Source of the DNA: Aedes albopictus
Taxonomy: Eukaryota > Arthropoda > Insecta > Diptera > Culicidae
Length of the DNA: 64,000 bases
NCBI RefSeq assembly: GCF_035046485.1
Contig: NC_085137.1
Span: 341,610,505-341,674,504 of the forward strand
Direction of reading: 5' to 3'
Part shown: piece by piece, positions 9,590-20,739 of the stretch
How the letters are laid out: the number at the start of each line of letters is the position of its first letter
How positions within the stretch are numbered: the stretch's first letter is position 1
Made by a program: the position numbers and the translations under genes
Notes under the pieces: generated by a model
Told to the model about the DNA's origin: nothing
Databases searched by the model: none
Seen by the model: only the letters and a program-made list of their open reading frames with translations

Positions 9590-10770
9590 CAAAAACTCTA
9601 CGCAACAATTGGCAGCATTTATATGCACTTAGAAAATCAATCAGAAGTCTCTGCGTACTACTCTAGCAATACCTTGTGCAATTCTTGGAAAATGATCAAT
9701 AATGGTGTTCAAGCGCTCACGTCAAAGATTTCCAGTTCATTAACACATCGCTATAATCACAACACAACCTTCATGTTATTATGACAGCCAACGGTCCATC
9801 CCAATCCATTTCCGTCGTTTTAATCGCAGTCCATTTCCCTAGATACGTATTCCTAATCTGCGTGGTGATTGTGCGTGACTTCACCGCCAATTTCATCTCC
9901 TCTGGGAGGCCAGAAAAAGCGTACAGAGCCAAGAACCCACTCCAATCGAACCGGTCCGAGCGGCTGTGGTGGTTGGTCAGGCGATGATTGGTCAAGTCTT
10001 CGAAAACACATAAACCGCACAATTATACTCCATCATAGGACACTAGCACCGACAACGGGCCAGTACAGTGTAGTAAAGGAACTGCTGTGGGTTCCGGAGT
10101 CATTCATGGTTTCAAGAGAAACAGAGGGACAGACAAACGTTGGCCAAATTGCCGCCCGCCTCTGATGGGTGTGAAATGGAATTCGGGCCGATTAGCAGCA
10201 AAGTCGGATACCGGGGTCCATATTGGACTGCTCCAGCCGTCCGTCGTCGAGCAGTCGGAGACTTAATTAATCAAAAACACTAAGGCGTCCCCGAAGACGG
10301 ATTGTCTGTATGCCATCGGGGACCAGCTTGACCACCACGCACGTCGTCGTCGTCGGCTTCCGAAGAATGAAGGTTGTTGGTTGGTTGGTGCGCTCGTGTT
10401 GACTAAGTGTTGGGCCGTGCTGTGAAAACGAAGCACGGAAGCTTGGCAATAAATGCTTATCAATCTTGTGGTGTTTTTGCGGAATAGTTTCGTCCATGAT
10501 TGATGTAACGTTAGCGGAGGAGATGACAGTGTGTTTTGGGAGTTTACTGCACAAGGGGGGCGACGTCGTATTGTATCACTATATTAACCGGAGGTCGAGC
10601 AGAAAAGCAGGTCAGAAGAATAATATTGGACCTGCTTAGCTATGCAGCTATGCTATGCGGATTGCTTGTGCTTGTTGTAGGTTAAGAAATATAAGCAGTA
10701 TTTGATTGCACTCAACTCTGTTTTTACGCGATTGCACCATACGATTGAAGCTTACGCGCAAAGAAATCGT
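9590..10770. other. No gene seen: probably unique non-coding DNA
   Basis: This is mixed-composition sequence with overlapping short frames around 9770-10170 and 10260-10560, none with a recognisable domain. No TE termini were found. Confidence 0.4.
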
Positions 10771-10771
10771 G

Positions 10772-11647
10772 TTAAAAGGAGTAAAACGTGTTAACATCCA
10801 ACGATTTAGTCTTATTGACGTTGATGGACAGACCTACCGCTGAGAAGCGATCGGAAAGATCATCGAGCTTGCTCTGCATATCAGAGCGTCGTTGAGCTGA
10901 AAGAGCAACGTCATCAGCCAGTTCGAAGTTATTTAGGTACCTCAAGGTAATGGGCTGCCACAGCAACCCACGATTTGGTTTGTGATCAATTGCACCTACC
11001 AGGATCTCGTCGATTACGATAGGAAACAGTTGTGGCAAGCCCGGCCTTTTGTTGAAATTAGTAAAAACCCTCCCTTTCTGCCTTTTCTGTACACGATCCT
11101 GAGTAGCGGTGATAGTATATATCCTTGCCTCACTCCAGCAACAACCTGGATGGGATCAGACAAAACACCGTTGTGCAGTACTCTGTAGGAAAATGCCCTG
11201 TACTGTGCTTCAATCTCTGATGAAATGTGACCTCCGAGGCTCTGTCCGATTTCATGCTACGGATGGCTGTTTCTATCTTCGGCACTGATGGTGCTTCGGT
11301 GATGACACGGGTAATGCGTCGAACCCTTACCGGATGCTGAGGTGTTGACGGCGTGACCGACACTTGAAAAAGGTTTCCAAAGTGCTTGAACCAGCGTTCG
11401 AGTTCGAGTGGTCAGCCAGGTCGTCAATAACTGTCCAAACGTGTCTTTCACGAGCATCGTAGCATCTTAGTCTCAATAAGGCGACGTGAGACATTCTAGA
11501 GGAGACGGATGTCGCCGGTTTTGCGGCTTTCTCGCCTTTGTCGGCTAGGGAGTCCGTACGTACACCCTGTTTTGTCTCGTCTATATTAGCGTTTCACTTT
11601 CTTCTCGAGAGCTGAATACCGCTAACGAGCTACGGCTTTGGCTCCTC
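10772..11647 (-). pseudogene. RTE-like LINE copy 1: reverse transcriptase part
   Basis: Read on the minus strand, the segment holds the linker and RT start (RVRRITRVITEAPSVPKIE, then AIRSMKSDRA), a damaged middle, and the palm end with IDEILVGAIDHKPNRGLLWQ and the catalytic LADD (FELADDVALSAQRR), then LSINVNKTKSLDV. Several frames are needed and stops intervene. The C-terminus is absent past 10,772. The upstream part continues at 15,774 after the 4.1-kb insertion. The RTE-like label comes from recognition of the family style; the exact clade is uncertain. Confidence 0.75.
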
Positions 11648-11879
11648 GTGCACGGTGCTCCCCAGACCGTTATTATAAAATAAAAATCTTCATTCAATCG
11701 GTACCCACCATTCGTTTTTTATGACTATCCTGCATGTCTGGGCAAATTTGAAAAAAAATCGTAGGGTCCATTTTTGAGTTAGGCCCTTTTAAAGGGCGTA
11801 AAGCCATATATTCAAAGTAAAAATAGAAATATTTATGTGCTCAGCCATTTTTCAACGATTTTGATGAAATATTTTCACG

Positions 11880-12860
11880 TAGAATCGTGTTGTATTGAGT
11901 ACCAGTAGTGTCAAACATAGTTTTGACTGATTTCTACCAACATGTGAAAAGGGCGGAACAACCATTGCACGCCTCTGTTTCTTCCGTCCCTCCTGGCGTA
12001 TTTCAATTTATTTATGAAAACATAGGTATACCGTTATCAGATTCAGGGAAGTCAGCTCTACCTGTTACTGGTCAGAAATTGCAGAAATTTGCAATGGTTG
12101 TTATGCCATTTTCAAATGCTAGTCTAGATTTTTTGATGAAAATGTGAACATTTGGGTGTTGTAATATGGATAAGTGAGAACTATTACGTGAATATTACAA
12201 TAAATTTTGAACATCTATGTTTGCTTCAACTAAGAATAAAACGCGGACAAAATTACAAGAAAAGGGAAATATAAAGATATCTATAAACCTATCATGTTGG
12301 TATAAAAGTGATGAGGAAATTTAAATAGAATTTCAGGGGTTAAATAGAAAGTAGAAAAAAATTAGAGTTATGAAATTTTATCCATATAAGTTCGTTTTCA
12401 CACATGAATAAAACACAAAATAAATACCCAAGTATGAGGCTGAGCAGATCCCAAGAAAATATCTTATTCAAAGGAATGGGTTTAAAAATATTTGCTACAA
12501 GATATCAATCGTTTTTCCAGTGTTTAATGTCTCTCGAGTCTATTAACATATAATCATCCTCAAGTGTTGATAAAGTGATATCCATCACGATGTTTGAACA
12601 TTCTAGTGTGAAGCACATGTGTTTTAAGGCTGGGGCCCAAATCCCCCTTCTTATGAGCCGCGAAGATTATTGAAGAAATTACTCACTCACTTAAAATATG
12701 CAGATGTCTCTGTAAAAGTAGATATTTACAGATTTGCTTCGGCATTAGAGTCTTTTAATTTGCAATACCCGTCCATATAGTGTCAGTAATTCGGCATTTA
12801 TCATACTCATACGCTCAAAACCGCTTGTGATTAGTATTACTTTTCTGTGAAATTGAACCT
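11880..12860. other. No gene seen: interior of the 4.1-kb element
   Basis: AT-rich sequence with one 79-codon plus-strand frame (11,908-12,147) that I cannot assign. It may include a decayed 5' portion of the Penelope-like element. Confidence 0.35.
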
Positions 12861-12869
12861 AATATTCAA

Positions 12870-13855
12870 CGCCATTGAATTTGATGATATTGATGGTTCA
12901 ATCGCCGCGAATTGATGTGTTGCACAAGAATAACACCATTATTGCCTTAGTAGATAGAGCCTTAAAATTAACACATGCTAAGTACAGAGTAAACACGCTA
13001 AAACGGTCAAACGAATTCTTGCAAAAAACAATTACCCAAGTTTTCTTGTGGGAAAAGTTATAAGGGAAAGGCTCCACAAAATGTACAATACGTTACAACA
13101 ACACAATAGAAATGACACAAACAAATTTATAACTGTACCATACATTAAGGGACTAGGAAAAAAACTATCTAGATATCTACGACAGTATAACTTCAAATTA
13201 GCTTTTAAAGCAATTGACAAAATCAAAGTTACTTTATTTACAAAAACCAAAGACAAAATATCAAAAGACAAAAATGTAAATGTTGTTTATGAAATTCCTT
13301 GTGGTGCATGTGAAAAGTCGTACATAGGTGAAACTAGTCAATTTTTGTGTGAGCGTCTATAATGTAAAAACAAAAAACATATCTGGTACGGGATTATCCC
13401 AACACACCATAGAAGAAGGACACATTTTCGATTTTGACAAGACAAAAATACTTGACAAAGTTACTAACAGCTACACTAGATTAATTACGGAAACCTTTCA
13501 TATTAAGATTAAAGGTGACGAGAATGTTGTAAACAAGCAAAAAGACTCTGCAAATTTCAAAACCGCGTACAACTCTATTATATCGAAGCTAAAATCTAAT
13601 ACCAATGACACTTAGAGTAAGGAAACTTGTATGTATGTATCTACATATATGTAGTCTAGTGTATTCATGTTTGTAAAGTAATGGTCGTCCAATAGTGAAA
13701 AGACGACTAGAAGATTGTAAGAATTTTATTTTGTGTTTTTTATGTGATTTTAAATCAAAAAATATATTTTAAAGTCCGTAGAAGATGGTCGAAGGCCAGT
13801 AAAATCGACCGAAACGTCCGGACAATCTGGCAAAACAACAGTTTTATTATTTTTT
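12870..13855 (+). pseudogene. Penelope-like element remnant: RT end plus GIY-YIG endonuclease
   Basis: Three plus-strand frames form one broken protein. The first (12,875-13,063) has an RT-end motif (IDVLHKNNTIIA) joined by an apparent internal deletion to ALVDRALKLTHAKYR. The second (13,048-13,362) carries the linker VIRERLHKMYN and the GIY-YIG-type signature EIPCGACEKSYIGETS. The third (13,328-13,615) continues with LSQHTIEEGHIFDFDKTKIL and NVVNKQKDSANF. At least two frameshifts separate them. The 3' region near 13,780-13,830 has the GGTCGAAGGCC and CCGAAACGTCC motifs typical of Penelope 3' ends. It is the only retroelement coding remnant here on the plus strand, and it lies inside the 4.1-kb element. 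Confidence 0.78.
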
Positions 13856-14148
13856 CGCCGAAAACAATCGATGAACCACCAACACACCCATTGAATTTGA
13901 GGGGACTGCGTTTCGTTTCATTTCAACGATTAACATTAACTCAATTTCACAATGGCATGGCAGCACTACGGCCAATAAGTTTCGAACATAGCACCCTGTG
14001 ATTATCGAATTAGCTGATAAAAGAGAAGACAAATCACAGTCAAGAAGCACTTATGGTGTGATGATCATGTTTTCTCATAGTAAATTTAAATACATTTTTG
14101 TGGTCTTCACTGCAAATCGGCTTTCAGTGTTGGTATTATTATTTATAA

Positions 14149-14420
14149 TACCGTCTACCCCCGTTGGTTTGAACGACAGCTCATGCAAACCAACGGGGTT
14201 TATTTTTAGTTTGAACTTCTAGTAACCCTGTGTGCATCGAAAAACACACTGATGGAATCCCTTTTTGCTGTTTTGTTTTGATTCTGCGTTCCGTTTCACC
14301 CCGTTCTATAAGCAGAATGATGTTTGAACCATTTTTAGTTGGAATGATGTGCAGATAAGCGGGGGTCAAATTAAAAAGTGTTCAAATTAGATGCGGTCAA
14401 ACCAACGGGGGTAGACGGTA
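14149..14420. mobile_element. MITE with TACCGTCTACCCCCGTTGG ends
   Basis: The left tip TACCGTCTACCCCCGTTGGT is matched exactly by the reverse complement of the right tip through GGTTTGA. The 272-bp element is nested within the 4.1-kb element and has no coding potential. Confidence 0.85.
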
Positions 14421-14424
14421 CACT

Positions 14425-15420
14425 ACTTTCATTTTCAAGATATTACTTTTTTAAATACAATATATACTTGATTAAATGTTATTGCCAATCGAAGTTTATA
14501 AATCATCACATAATGGTGTTCCTTATTTTATACAGAATTTATTCGTTTTTTTTAAATCCTTCTGCAAAAAAAACTAGTATGTTAAGTGCTAAAAACAATT
14601 TAAACTCTTCTTTTACGCTAGCAAGATGCGATTCGTCCCGGATTGAACCTGTGGTTCAATCCTAACCCTGTCCATCCTTCAAAATGTGACCTTCTGACCT
14701 TGAGCTGCCACAAGTATTGTCGCTTCCTCCCATTACTAACAGATATGATTAAAAGTTGTTATCGTGAGTATATTATATATATTCAGTTCAAAAAGATCTT
14801 CGGCTCCGTAAAACGTTGTACGCGATTTAGCCCCAAATGAACTGGATAAAAAAAACTCTTCTTCCTTTTATTCTTACGAACATAATGTGTATTCTCTTCA
14901 TTTACTTTTTTGTTACGATTTTTTTAACGTATTTAAACTTGAGAAGTTACAAGCATTATAAAAATATTTTCATATAAATTCACATTTGTTTATGTCAACT
15001 AATAAAAAGATTATTTTTTTTTTCAAAAAGTTCAACAAAAACCATGCTTAACATATCTAATACTCAATGCAATACCACACACAAACAGACGTAACTCTTA
15101 GAGGAAATTCACCAAAAATTTTTGCCATGTGTAATTTTCATGAGCACACTGCCACCTGTTGGTAGAACCGCGCGCAACACTGTCGGCCATGATGGATTTC
15201 GATTTGACGTTTTGCTGGTACGCACACTACTACACAAATTACCTGTAATTTTTGTTTGCATCATTCAGCAACGTGTACACTGGCAAACGTCGAAGCGATC
15301 GAACACTAGCGCCTCTGGTGGAACGATCGCGCAAATCAAATGAAATTTGAATTGATCGTTAAATGCATGTGCCAAGCCGTTTTGAAGAGTGTTACGTCTG
15401 TTTGTCTGTGGCAATACAAT
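14425..15420. other. No gene seen: AT-rich interior of the 4.1-kb element
   Basis: Short frames only, mostly AT-rich. No recognisable domain or repeat end. Confidence 0.35.
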
Positions 15421-15425
15421 TCTTC

Positions 15426-15548
15426 TTAACCTTCCAGCGCGCGCGCCATCAAACAACCGAAACTGCACCGCGCTCGCGCTGTATACGAAAAGCGAGGTTT
15501 TTTGGTAGTGTTGTACTTTTTACAACAGCGCGCGCGCTGAAGGGTTAA
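15426..15548. mobile_element. Micro-MITE flanked by TTAA with CG-alternating arms
   Basis: TTAACCTTCCAGCGCGCGCG on the left pairs with the reverse complement of the right end (TTAACCCTTCAGCGCGCGCG). TTAA at both edges fits piggyBac-type integration. About 120 bp; it abuts the inner edge of the right long inverted repeat of the 4.1-kb element. Confidence 0.65.
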
Positions 15549-15773
15549 ACATATTTCATCAAAATCGTTTAAAAATGGCTAAGTACATAAACATTTTGAT
15601 TTTTTCTTTGAATATATGGCTTTACTCTTTTTAAAAGGGCCTAACTCAAAAATTGGCCCTACGATTTTTTTTCAAATTTTGCCCAGACATGCAGGATAGT
15701 CATAGAAAACGAAGGGTGGGTACCGATTGGATGGAGATTTTTATTTTATAATAACGGTCTGGGGAGCACCGTG

Positions 15774-16486
15774 CGTGGTTTTGCTCGCTCTATCGCGACT
15801 TTGGCGTTCCTTCGCTCCTCTGTCTTCCCCCAGGAGTCATCTGTGATCCACTGCTTTCTCCGGGTGCGTAGCTCATCCAAATTACTCTCGCCGGCTGCGA
15901 TGAAGGCGTTCTTAATGGCACTTCTTTGATTTTCTAGGCTTCCAACTTCCGGAATATTCGCAGCACGGTTCTCTAGCTTCTCGACGATGGACCTTTTCAC
16001 CACAGTAGTGTGTGTCTTCCAATCGGCGTGTGTAAAGCCGGCCCACGCTTTTCTCCTCCTGACGATGGATCCTAGCAATGCGCAGCTGGATCTTACCGAT
16101 TAGGAGTTGCTGGTCGGACGCAATGTCGGTGCAACGTTTGTTTCGCACATCAAGAAGGCTCCGTCCGATTTGATTTTCCGTAACGTCATCACGGGAATTC
16201 CATGTCGATTTGTGCACTGGTCGATGAGGGAAGAGAGATCTCCCATGCATTATGTCATCGTTGCCACAAAACTATGCAAACAGCTCTTAACTCTCGCTCA
16301 TTTCTCCGAGTCCATGGCATCCCATGAGTTCTCGGAACCAATCTTCTCGTTGAAGTCGCACATTATGATTTTGATATCACCTTTCGAAATCTTGTTTACA
16401 TCCATTTGACCTAGGATCTCAAGCTTCACATGCCATACCTCATTGGCTAGTCGTCCCAGTTTACCCTGCTGGGCTAGGGTTAATCA
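15774..16486 (-). pseudogene. RTE-like LINE copy 1: endonuclease and linker part
   Basis: On the minus strand this holds the endonuclease (IIMCDFNEKIGSENSW; SLFPHRPVHKSTWNSRDDVT; the usual SDH position reads SDQQ) and the following linker (EKLENRAANIPEVGSLENQR; LDELRTRRKQWITDDSW). Residues alternate between two overlapping frames at 15,746-16,250, so frameshifts are present. The equivalent stretch of copy 2 is at 39,900-40,680. The endonuclease would have nicked target DNA; this copy is dead. Confidence 0.78.
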
Positions 16487-16494
16487 ATTCCAAG

Positions 16495-17081
16495 CAGTCT
16501 TGCGAATAATCGCGACCATCACGAGACAATCACTTGAACCGCTTTCTGGAGTCACCCTTCCCAAGGTGATACGAACCAGCTAGCATGTCATGCCTGGAAT
16601 GACAAACATGTTGTTGATTCCACCCTTCGCAGCTTTGCAGTTGCTGAGTATTCTTCAGGTGGGTTGCTAGACAATCAATCTCTCTGAGCAACGATGCACA
16701 ACGGGCGAAGTGAGAGCGTTTGCCGTAGCCAGGGCGAACTGCGTGGTGCGCTCAATGTGTGCGTTTAAACTGAGCTATGCAGAACGAATAGGATTTATGA
16801 CGTAGTACCGTGCATGTGATAATACACATGCATAGTTTTACATGCTGTTGCGCGTGCATCTGCTTGAGGCGACGGAGAGAGTCATGACACTCACATGAGC
16901 CGTATCCAAGTCAGGATGATTGTAGCAAAACAAAGGTGACCGGGTGACTATGATGGGATTCTGTCTTTTCTGGTGTTAGCGACTGTAGAGAGAGCGAATC
17001 AGAAACCGCAGAGACAGGGTGATACAAGTTTGGTGGTTATCAGCTTTTTTGTGACTTGTACGCTGATGCTTCGCGACACTG
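16495..17081. mobile_element. hAT-type MITE with 8-bp target duplication
   Basis: ATTCCAAG flanks the element on both sides (16,487-16,494 and 17,082-17,089). The homologous LINE copy at 44,352-44,359 holds ATTCCAAG once, which is an empty site. The ends are CAGTCTTGCGAATAATC and, reverse-complemented, CAGTGTCGCGAAGCATC. An 8-bp duplication with CAG tips is the hAT signature. 587 bp, non-coding. Confidence 0.88.
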
Positions 17082-17517
17082 ATTCCAAGTTCCAATTCTA
17101 GTTCGTTGTTTCGCGCTAAAAGTCATTGCTGTTGAATCAGCTAGTAATCTTTCATTTTCGGGTTCTGTAACGGTTTTATTGGATTTCGAGAACAGTAGGT
17201 TGTTGACCTAAGGTCATTTATCTGAGGCTGCCACCTCAGGTATAGCTTTCGGTGCAGGAGCATTTCATACTCAGCCGCTGGATGCCAGAACAGACTCTGT
17301 TTGAGCCGCACCTTCTTGGTGAACAGACGCTCGGGACGTACCTCCTCTATCTAGCTGAAGTCAGAAGGACAACAGTGACCAGGCTGCACTATCAGCTATT
17401 CACACAACTCTTAGCTGGCGGTCTTTGTCATCGATTGACCCGTGGCAGCATGAGGTAGGAACCTGTGAGGACCAGAGCTACATTGGACGCTCCTTGCTGA
17501 ATCACCATTTTGCAGCC
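17082..17517 (-). mobile_element. RTE-like LINE copy 1: 5' region
   Basis: This is homologous over its length to 44,352-44,797 (CATTTCATACTCAGCCGCTG; TGAGCCGCACCT; CAACTCTTAGC). Both copies lose similarity just after TTTTGCAGCCCA, which marks the element's 5' end (TGGGCTGCAAAA on its own strand). Confidence 0.75.
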
Positions 17518-17519
17518 CA

Positions 17520-18878
17520 TGAGATATTTCACATAGCAAATGTTTATTCAAACGACCAAATTTTTGTTCAACTCACAGATAATCATGGAAACTGATATCG
17601 ACTTAAAATGATAGTTTTAATAGAAGCATGCCTAAATCTAATGTTAAACGAAAGCTTACGAACGATTTAAATAAATCATCAATCCAAAAGCTTAAAGCAT
17701 GATTCTGTTTTCCCAATGCAATATCAATCGCTAATATACACAACCGCTTACTACAAATAACATGCAAACACCATCAACGATTCCACTTGCATATGGCAGA
17801 ATATGCAAATATGTTTGATTTCAATTCGTCTTCATCCATGCGTGAATGTTTACATCTCATCTGCATATCTAACGAATCCTTTCTTTTTCATTCTCCATTT
17901 TTATTTCCAGGTGAGTGCCGTCATCAAACATCATCCCCATAATTGACAGTGCAGCTTCCCGCCCCGACATGGCTCCTCAGTCTGGTGAACATGAGGCATG
18001 CACTTCGGTCGGAGGAGGTAATTTATCACGGTCATGATCCTGTTCATTCTTCCCAGTCGTAAGATTTGTACAATGTTATGCGAGCAAGTTTGTATCTTTG
18101 CTGTTTCAACATCTGGCAACGCAGGAACATTGTTGAGCAATCATGCATAATTCACCTACAGTATCAACATACCGTGACAATTTGAAATCCCCCTCAACAA
18201 CGACGCAAAGGACGACCCAGATTTCATAACATTGAACAGAAATAGGCACTTACCGACATGCACACACATTAGCTAGAGTGCGCTTTTCCTAGGCCCAAGG
18301 TACATGCCACAACGGCGGGAACAAATCAAAGATTTTCGATGTTCCCGCCTGGGGGCGATACGGCAGGCAGCCATAAATTATTAATATGACAAAAACAGCA
18401 ACTTGAGATATACGAACCGAGAGAGCTAGATAACTTGCCTCATCCACGCCTCATTGCTGTTCATTTATTTGCGATGGCCTAGCTAGGCGAGGGCGACCAC
18501 CGGCACTACTGGCAACAACGGAACGGTCGTGTCACCCCGGCTGCTACTGCGGTATACGTGCCAGGCCAAAGTCAGAAAATGTCACACCACTAATCGACGA
18601 CGGAGTACACCGAGAAGAACGGACGGGATCCGTCTTGTGCTGGTCAAGTTAGTGAAACACCAGTAACATTCGTTGTCAGATGTCTTTGGCAGCTAGCAGT
18701 GCCCGGTTGACCTAGTGTTCATTTAGGCATATTCCTAATTGAGAGTACAGACAGCATTTTGCCAGATGAGATGACTCAACGAGATTGCAGCTCCATTTGC
18801 CAGTTTGTGGTCTCTTTGAGGTCGTACGGTGTTGTGATTACGATGGCCTTGCTGCTTTATATACAGTGCCGGAGGCGT
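17520..18878. other. Mostly unique non-coding DNA, candidate intron sequence
   Basis: No frame above about 70 codons, no TE ends and mixed composition. It contains the candidate recursive splice site listed separately and a GC-richer tract near 18,280-18,700. Confidence 0.45.
17869..17916 (+). promoter_or_regulatory. Candidate recursive splice site (ratchet point)
   Basis: A CTAAC branch-point match (17,869-17,873) is followed by a pyrimidine-rich tract and TTATTTCCAG ending at 17,910. The 5' splice-site sequence GTGAGT follows immediately at 17,911-17,916. A strong acceptor fused to a strong donor with no exon between them is the signature of recursive splicing in long insect introns. The branch adenine sits about 38 nt from the AG. 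It lies in DNA without repeat signatures. Function is inference. Confidence 0.5.
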
Positions 18879-18879
18879 G

Positions 18880-19290
18880 CACTCTTAAAAAATTAGGAAT
18901 TCACACGTGACGTAAACCATCAACGTACGTAAACATTTCTGACTGAATGGCAAATTTGACACAATTTTACATCCATCATGTAAGTTCGAGTTGGTTGCAC
19001 AAGATGTAAACAAACCTATATGACCAGATAGGTAGAAACAGTTTTACATTTATCGTATGTCTCACAACTTGGGGATACAGCCGAGAGGTATAGTTCGTGC
19101 CTCTCAATCAGCGGATCAGAGTTCGAATCCAGTTATTATTTTACTTACATATGTTTTATCTCTCGCTTCGGCTCTAGCGATTGCTAGCTCGACTTTATTT
19201 GTGATAAAAGACGTAAATTTGTGTCAAACGTGCCGCTCCTTTTATGTGCATCCAAGTGAACTTAAATTTACATGATTTTTTCTAAGAGTG
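18880..19290. mobile_element. MITE with CACTCTTA ends and internal tRNA-like module
   Basis: The left tip CACTCTTAAAAAAT matches the reverse complement of the right tip CACTCTTAGAAAAAATCATG. Inside, 19,071-19,131 has an A-box-like ACAGCCGAGAGGTA and a B-box-like AGTTCGAATCC. Outer parts share TTTTATGTGCATC and GTAAAC blocks with the MITEs at 7,283 and 63,745. Confidence 0.65.
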
Positions 19291-19361
19291 TGGGTTCTAT
19301 CTATCTTTGTTGTTTGATATTTTAATAATTTGATCGAACCCAAAAGAAAACGTAACCTTTA

Positions 19362-19440
19362 TAAGATCTGGGACCATTTGGGCAGAGGGATATTTTAAGG
19401 CACTTGGTGCTCAAAATTGGTCCCCCTCTACAAATGGTAC
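19362..19440. mobile_element. Fragment of the GGACCATTTGGGCAG palindromic MITE family
   Basis: TCTGGGACCATTTGGGCAG at the left is the same tip as the 29,362-29,586 palindrome. The right side folds back as ACCATTTGTAGAGGGGG. Only the outer arms remain. Confidence 0.5.
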
Positions 19441-19499
19441 AAATCCATTTTGTCGAGTTTCTGTCAAACGTTTGTTTACACATTATTCATCCTTACGTA

Positions 19500-19745
19500 G
19501 AACGTGTGGAACTCAACTTAACTTCCGCTCGCGAATGTCTATCGTCACAGACTTTAGTGACATCGATGACTTAACATTGGAGATCTAGTTGCGAGGTCAC
19601 CATGTACGAATCAAACAACGCATTACCACAGGTATCTGCTGATAAAGACCTGTAGACATCGAGTGTCCTCCATTGATACACACCAGATTTCACTGGCATG
19701 CAATAGCACAGATTTTGCATAGACCTTCCATTGCACACCTTATTA
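19500..19745 (-). pseudogene. RTE-like LINE copy 3: C-terminal fragment
   Basis: On the minus strand it reads KSVLLHASEIWCVSMEDTR, then LQVFISRYLW, then a decayed tail. This is the same order as copy 2 at 38,590-39,000 (SVLLYASETWCVSAENTQ; QVFINRCLKYIIN). Stops interrupt it. Confidence 0.6.
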
Positions 19746-19749
19746 TGCT

Positions 19750-20735
19750 TTTGTAGATAAAAAGATTTATCGATTCAGTAAACATCGACTTAAACCGGAA
19801 TTCCATTCCCATACTTGCGGAAGGTACTTTACTGCAACCAAGCGAAGACTGTTCTCACGTTTGAATGAGCACACTTAATACCGCCGCCTGTCATACAAAC
19901 GACAAGGCAAGGCGTGAACTCGTATTCTTGGCGCAGAAACCAAATCCCCGCCGCAGCGATGATGATGCTCACCGTGCTGCATTGGTGATCAGCCGCCGCG
20001 TCTTGTCCTTGGAGCAAAATGGCTTGATAACGGTCGGGTCGACCATCCAGCCAGCGCCAGCAGCGCGTCCTGTACATACAGAGAACACACACCACAATTG
20101 AACCGACCTTCCCAACTAACCCCGGGACAACCCGGTACGCTCGCTGCTGCTGCTGCTGGCTGGGAGGGAGCCATTTGCCATCGACATAATAGTTTCCTGA
20201 TTCCGTTCTTCCATCCGATCGTTGTTGGCCGGATGGGGCAAGCAGACGCGTCCTATAGTGCAGCAGCAGCAGCAGCAGAAGCAGACGGACGACAACCGTT
20301 GTTCCCCGTTCATTCATATACGGGAGCAACCAGCGAGTGACACCCGATAACTGATGATTAATTCGTTTTTGATAATTTCTGTCATTTTTCTCTCTTTTCA
20401 TTCCTCGTCATGTCACGACCAGCAATAGTGTGGGGGGATCGGGTCAGATAGGTTCCCAACCGTTCTTTGTCAAATCGTTCTCCACTTGTTAACCGGTGCT
20501 GTCATGGTAAAATCAGAGCTGGTTGGTTACTCAAGGTTTCCAAATTTCAGGCACTCCCTGTACGAGTACGCTGCCATGGAATGGACTTCTATGTTGCACC
20601 TAAATAAGCTTTCTTCTGAAAATCACTACATAAATAATTATTTCACGATTTGTTACTGTAATTTCCGAAAAAGTTTATTCTTGTACGAATTCCTTTTACG
20701 AGTTCAACAACAACTCTTTTAAAGATTTAATGGAG
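19750..20735. other. No confident gene: CAG/CTG-containing unique sequence
   Basis: It contains (CTG) repeats near 20,140-20,158 and (CAG) repeats near 20,260-20,279. Together with mixed sequence they create a 190-codon minus-strand frame (19,829-20,401). That frame has no recognisable domain, and long frames occur on the other strand too, so I do not call a gene. Confidence 0.4.
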
Positions 20736-20739
20736 ATTT

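Larger units (their letters stand above)
11651..15773. mobile_element. 4.1-kb element with about 220-bp terminal inverted repeats
   Basis: Positions 11,651-11,873 match the reverse complement of 15,551-15,773 closely from the CACGGTGCTCCCCAGACCG tip inward to ATTTTGATGAAATAT. The sequence CGTG lies just outside both ends (11,647-11,650 and 15,774-15,777), consistent with a 4-bp target duplication. The flanks are the two halves of one RTE-like LINE, and the second copy at 39,900-39,990 shows the uninterrupted arrangement. The interior holds a Penelope-like remnant and two MITEs but no transposase I can recognise. Long inverted ends with a 4-bp duplication would fit Sola- or Chapaev-like transposons; this is inference. 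Confidence 0.8.

Noticed and set aside
13780..13830. Hammerhead ribozyme at the Penelope 3' end
   Set aside because: CCGAAACGTCC fits the motif, but I could not identify a matching CUGAUGA core and stems by eye.
19829..20401. 190-codon minus-strand frame with Leu and Gln runs
   Set aside because: The runs come from CAG/CTG repeats, other frames on the opposite strand are comparably open, and no domain or splice context supports it.
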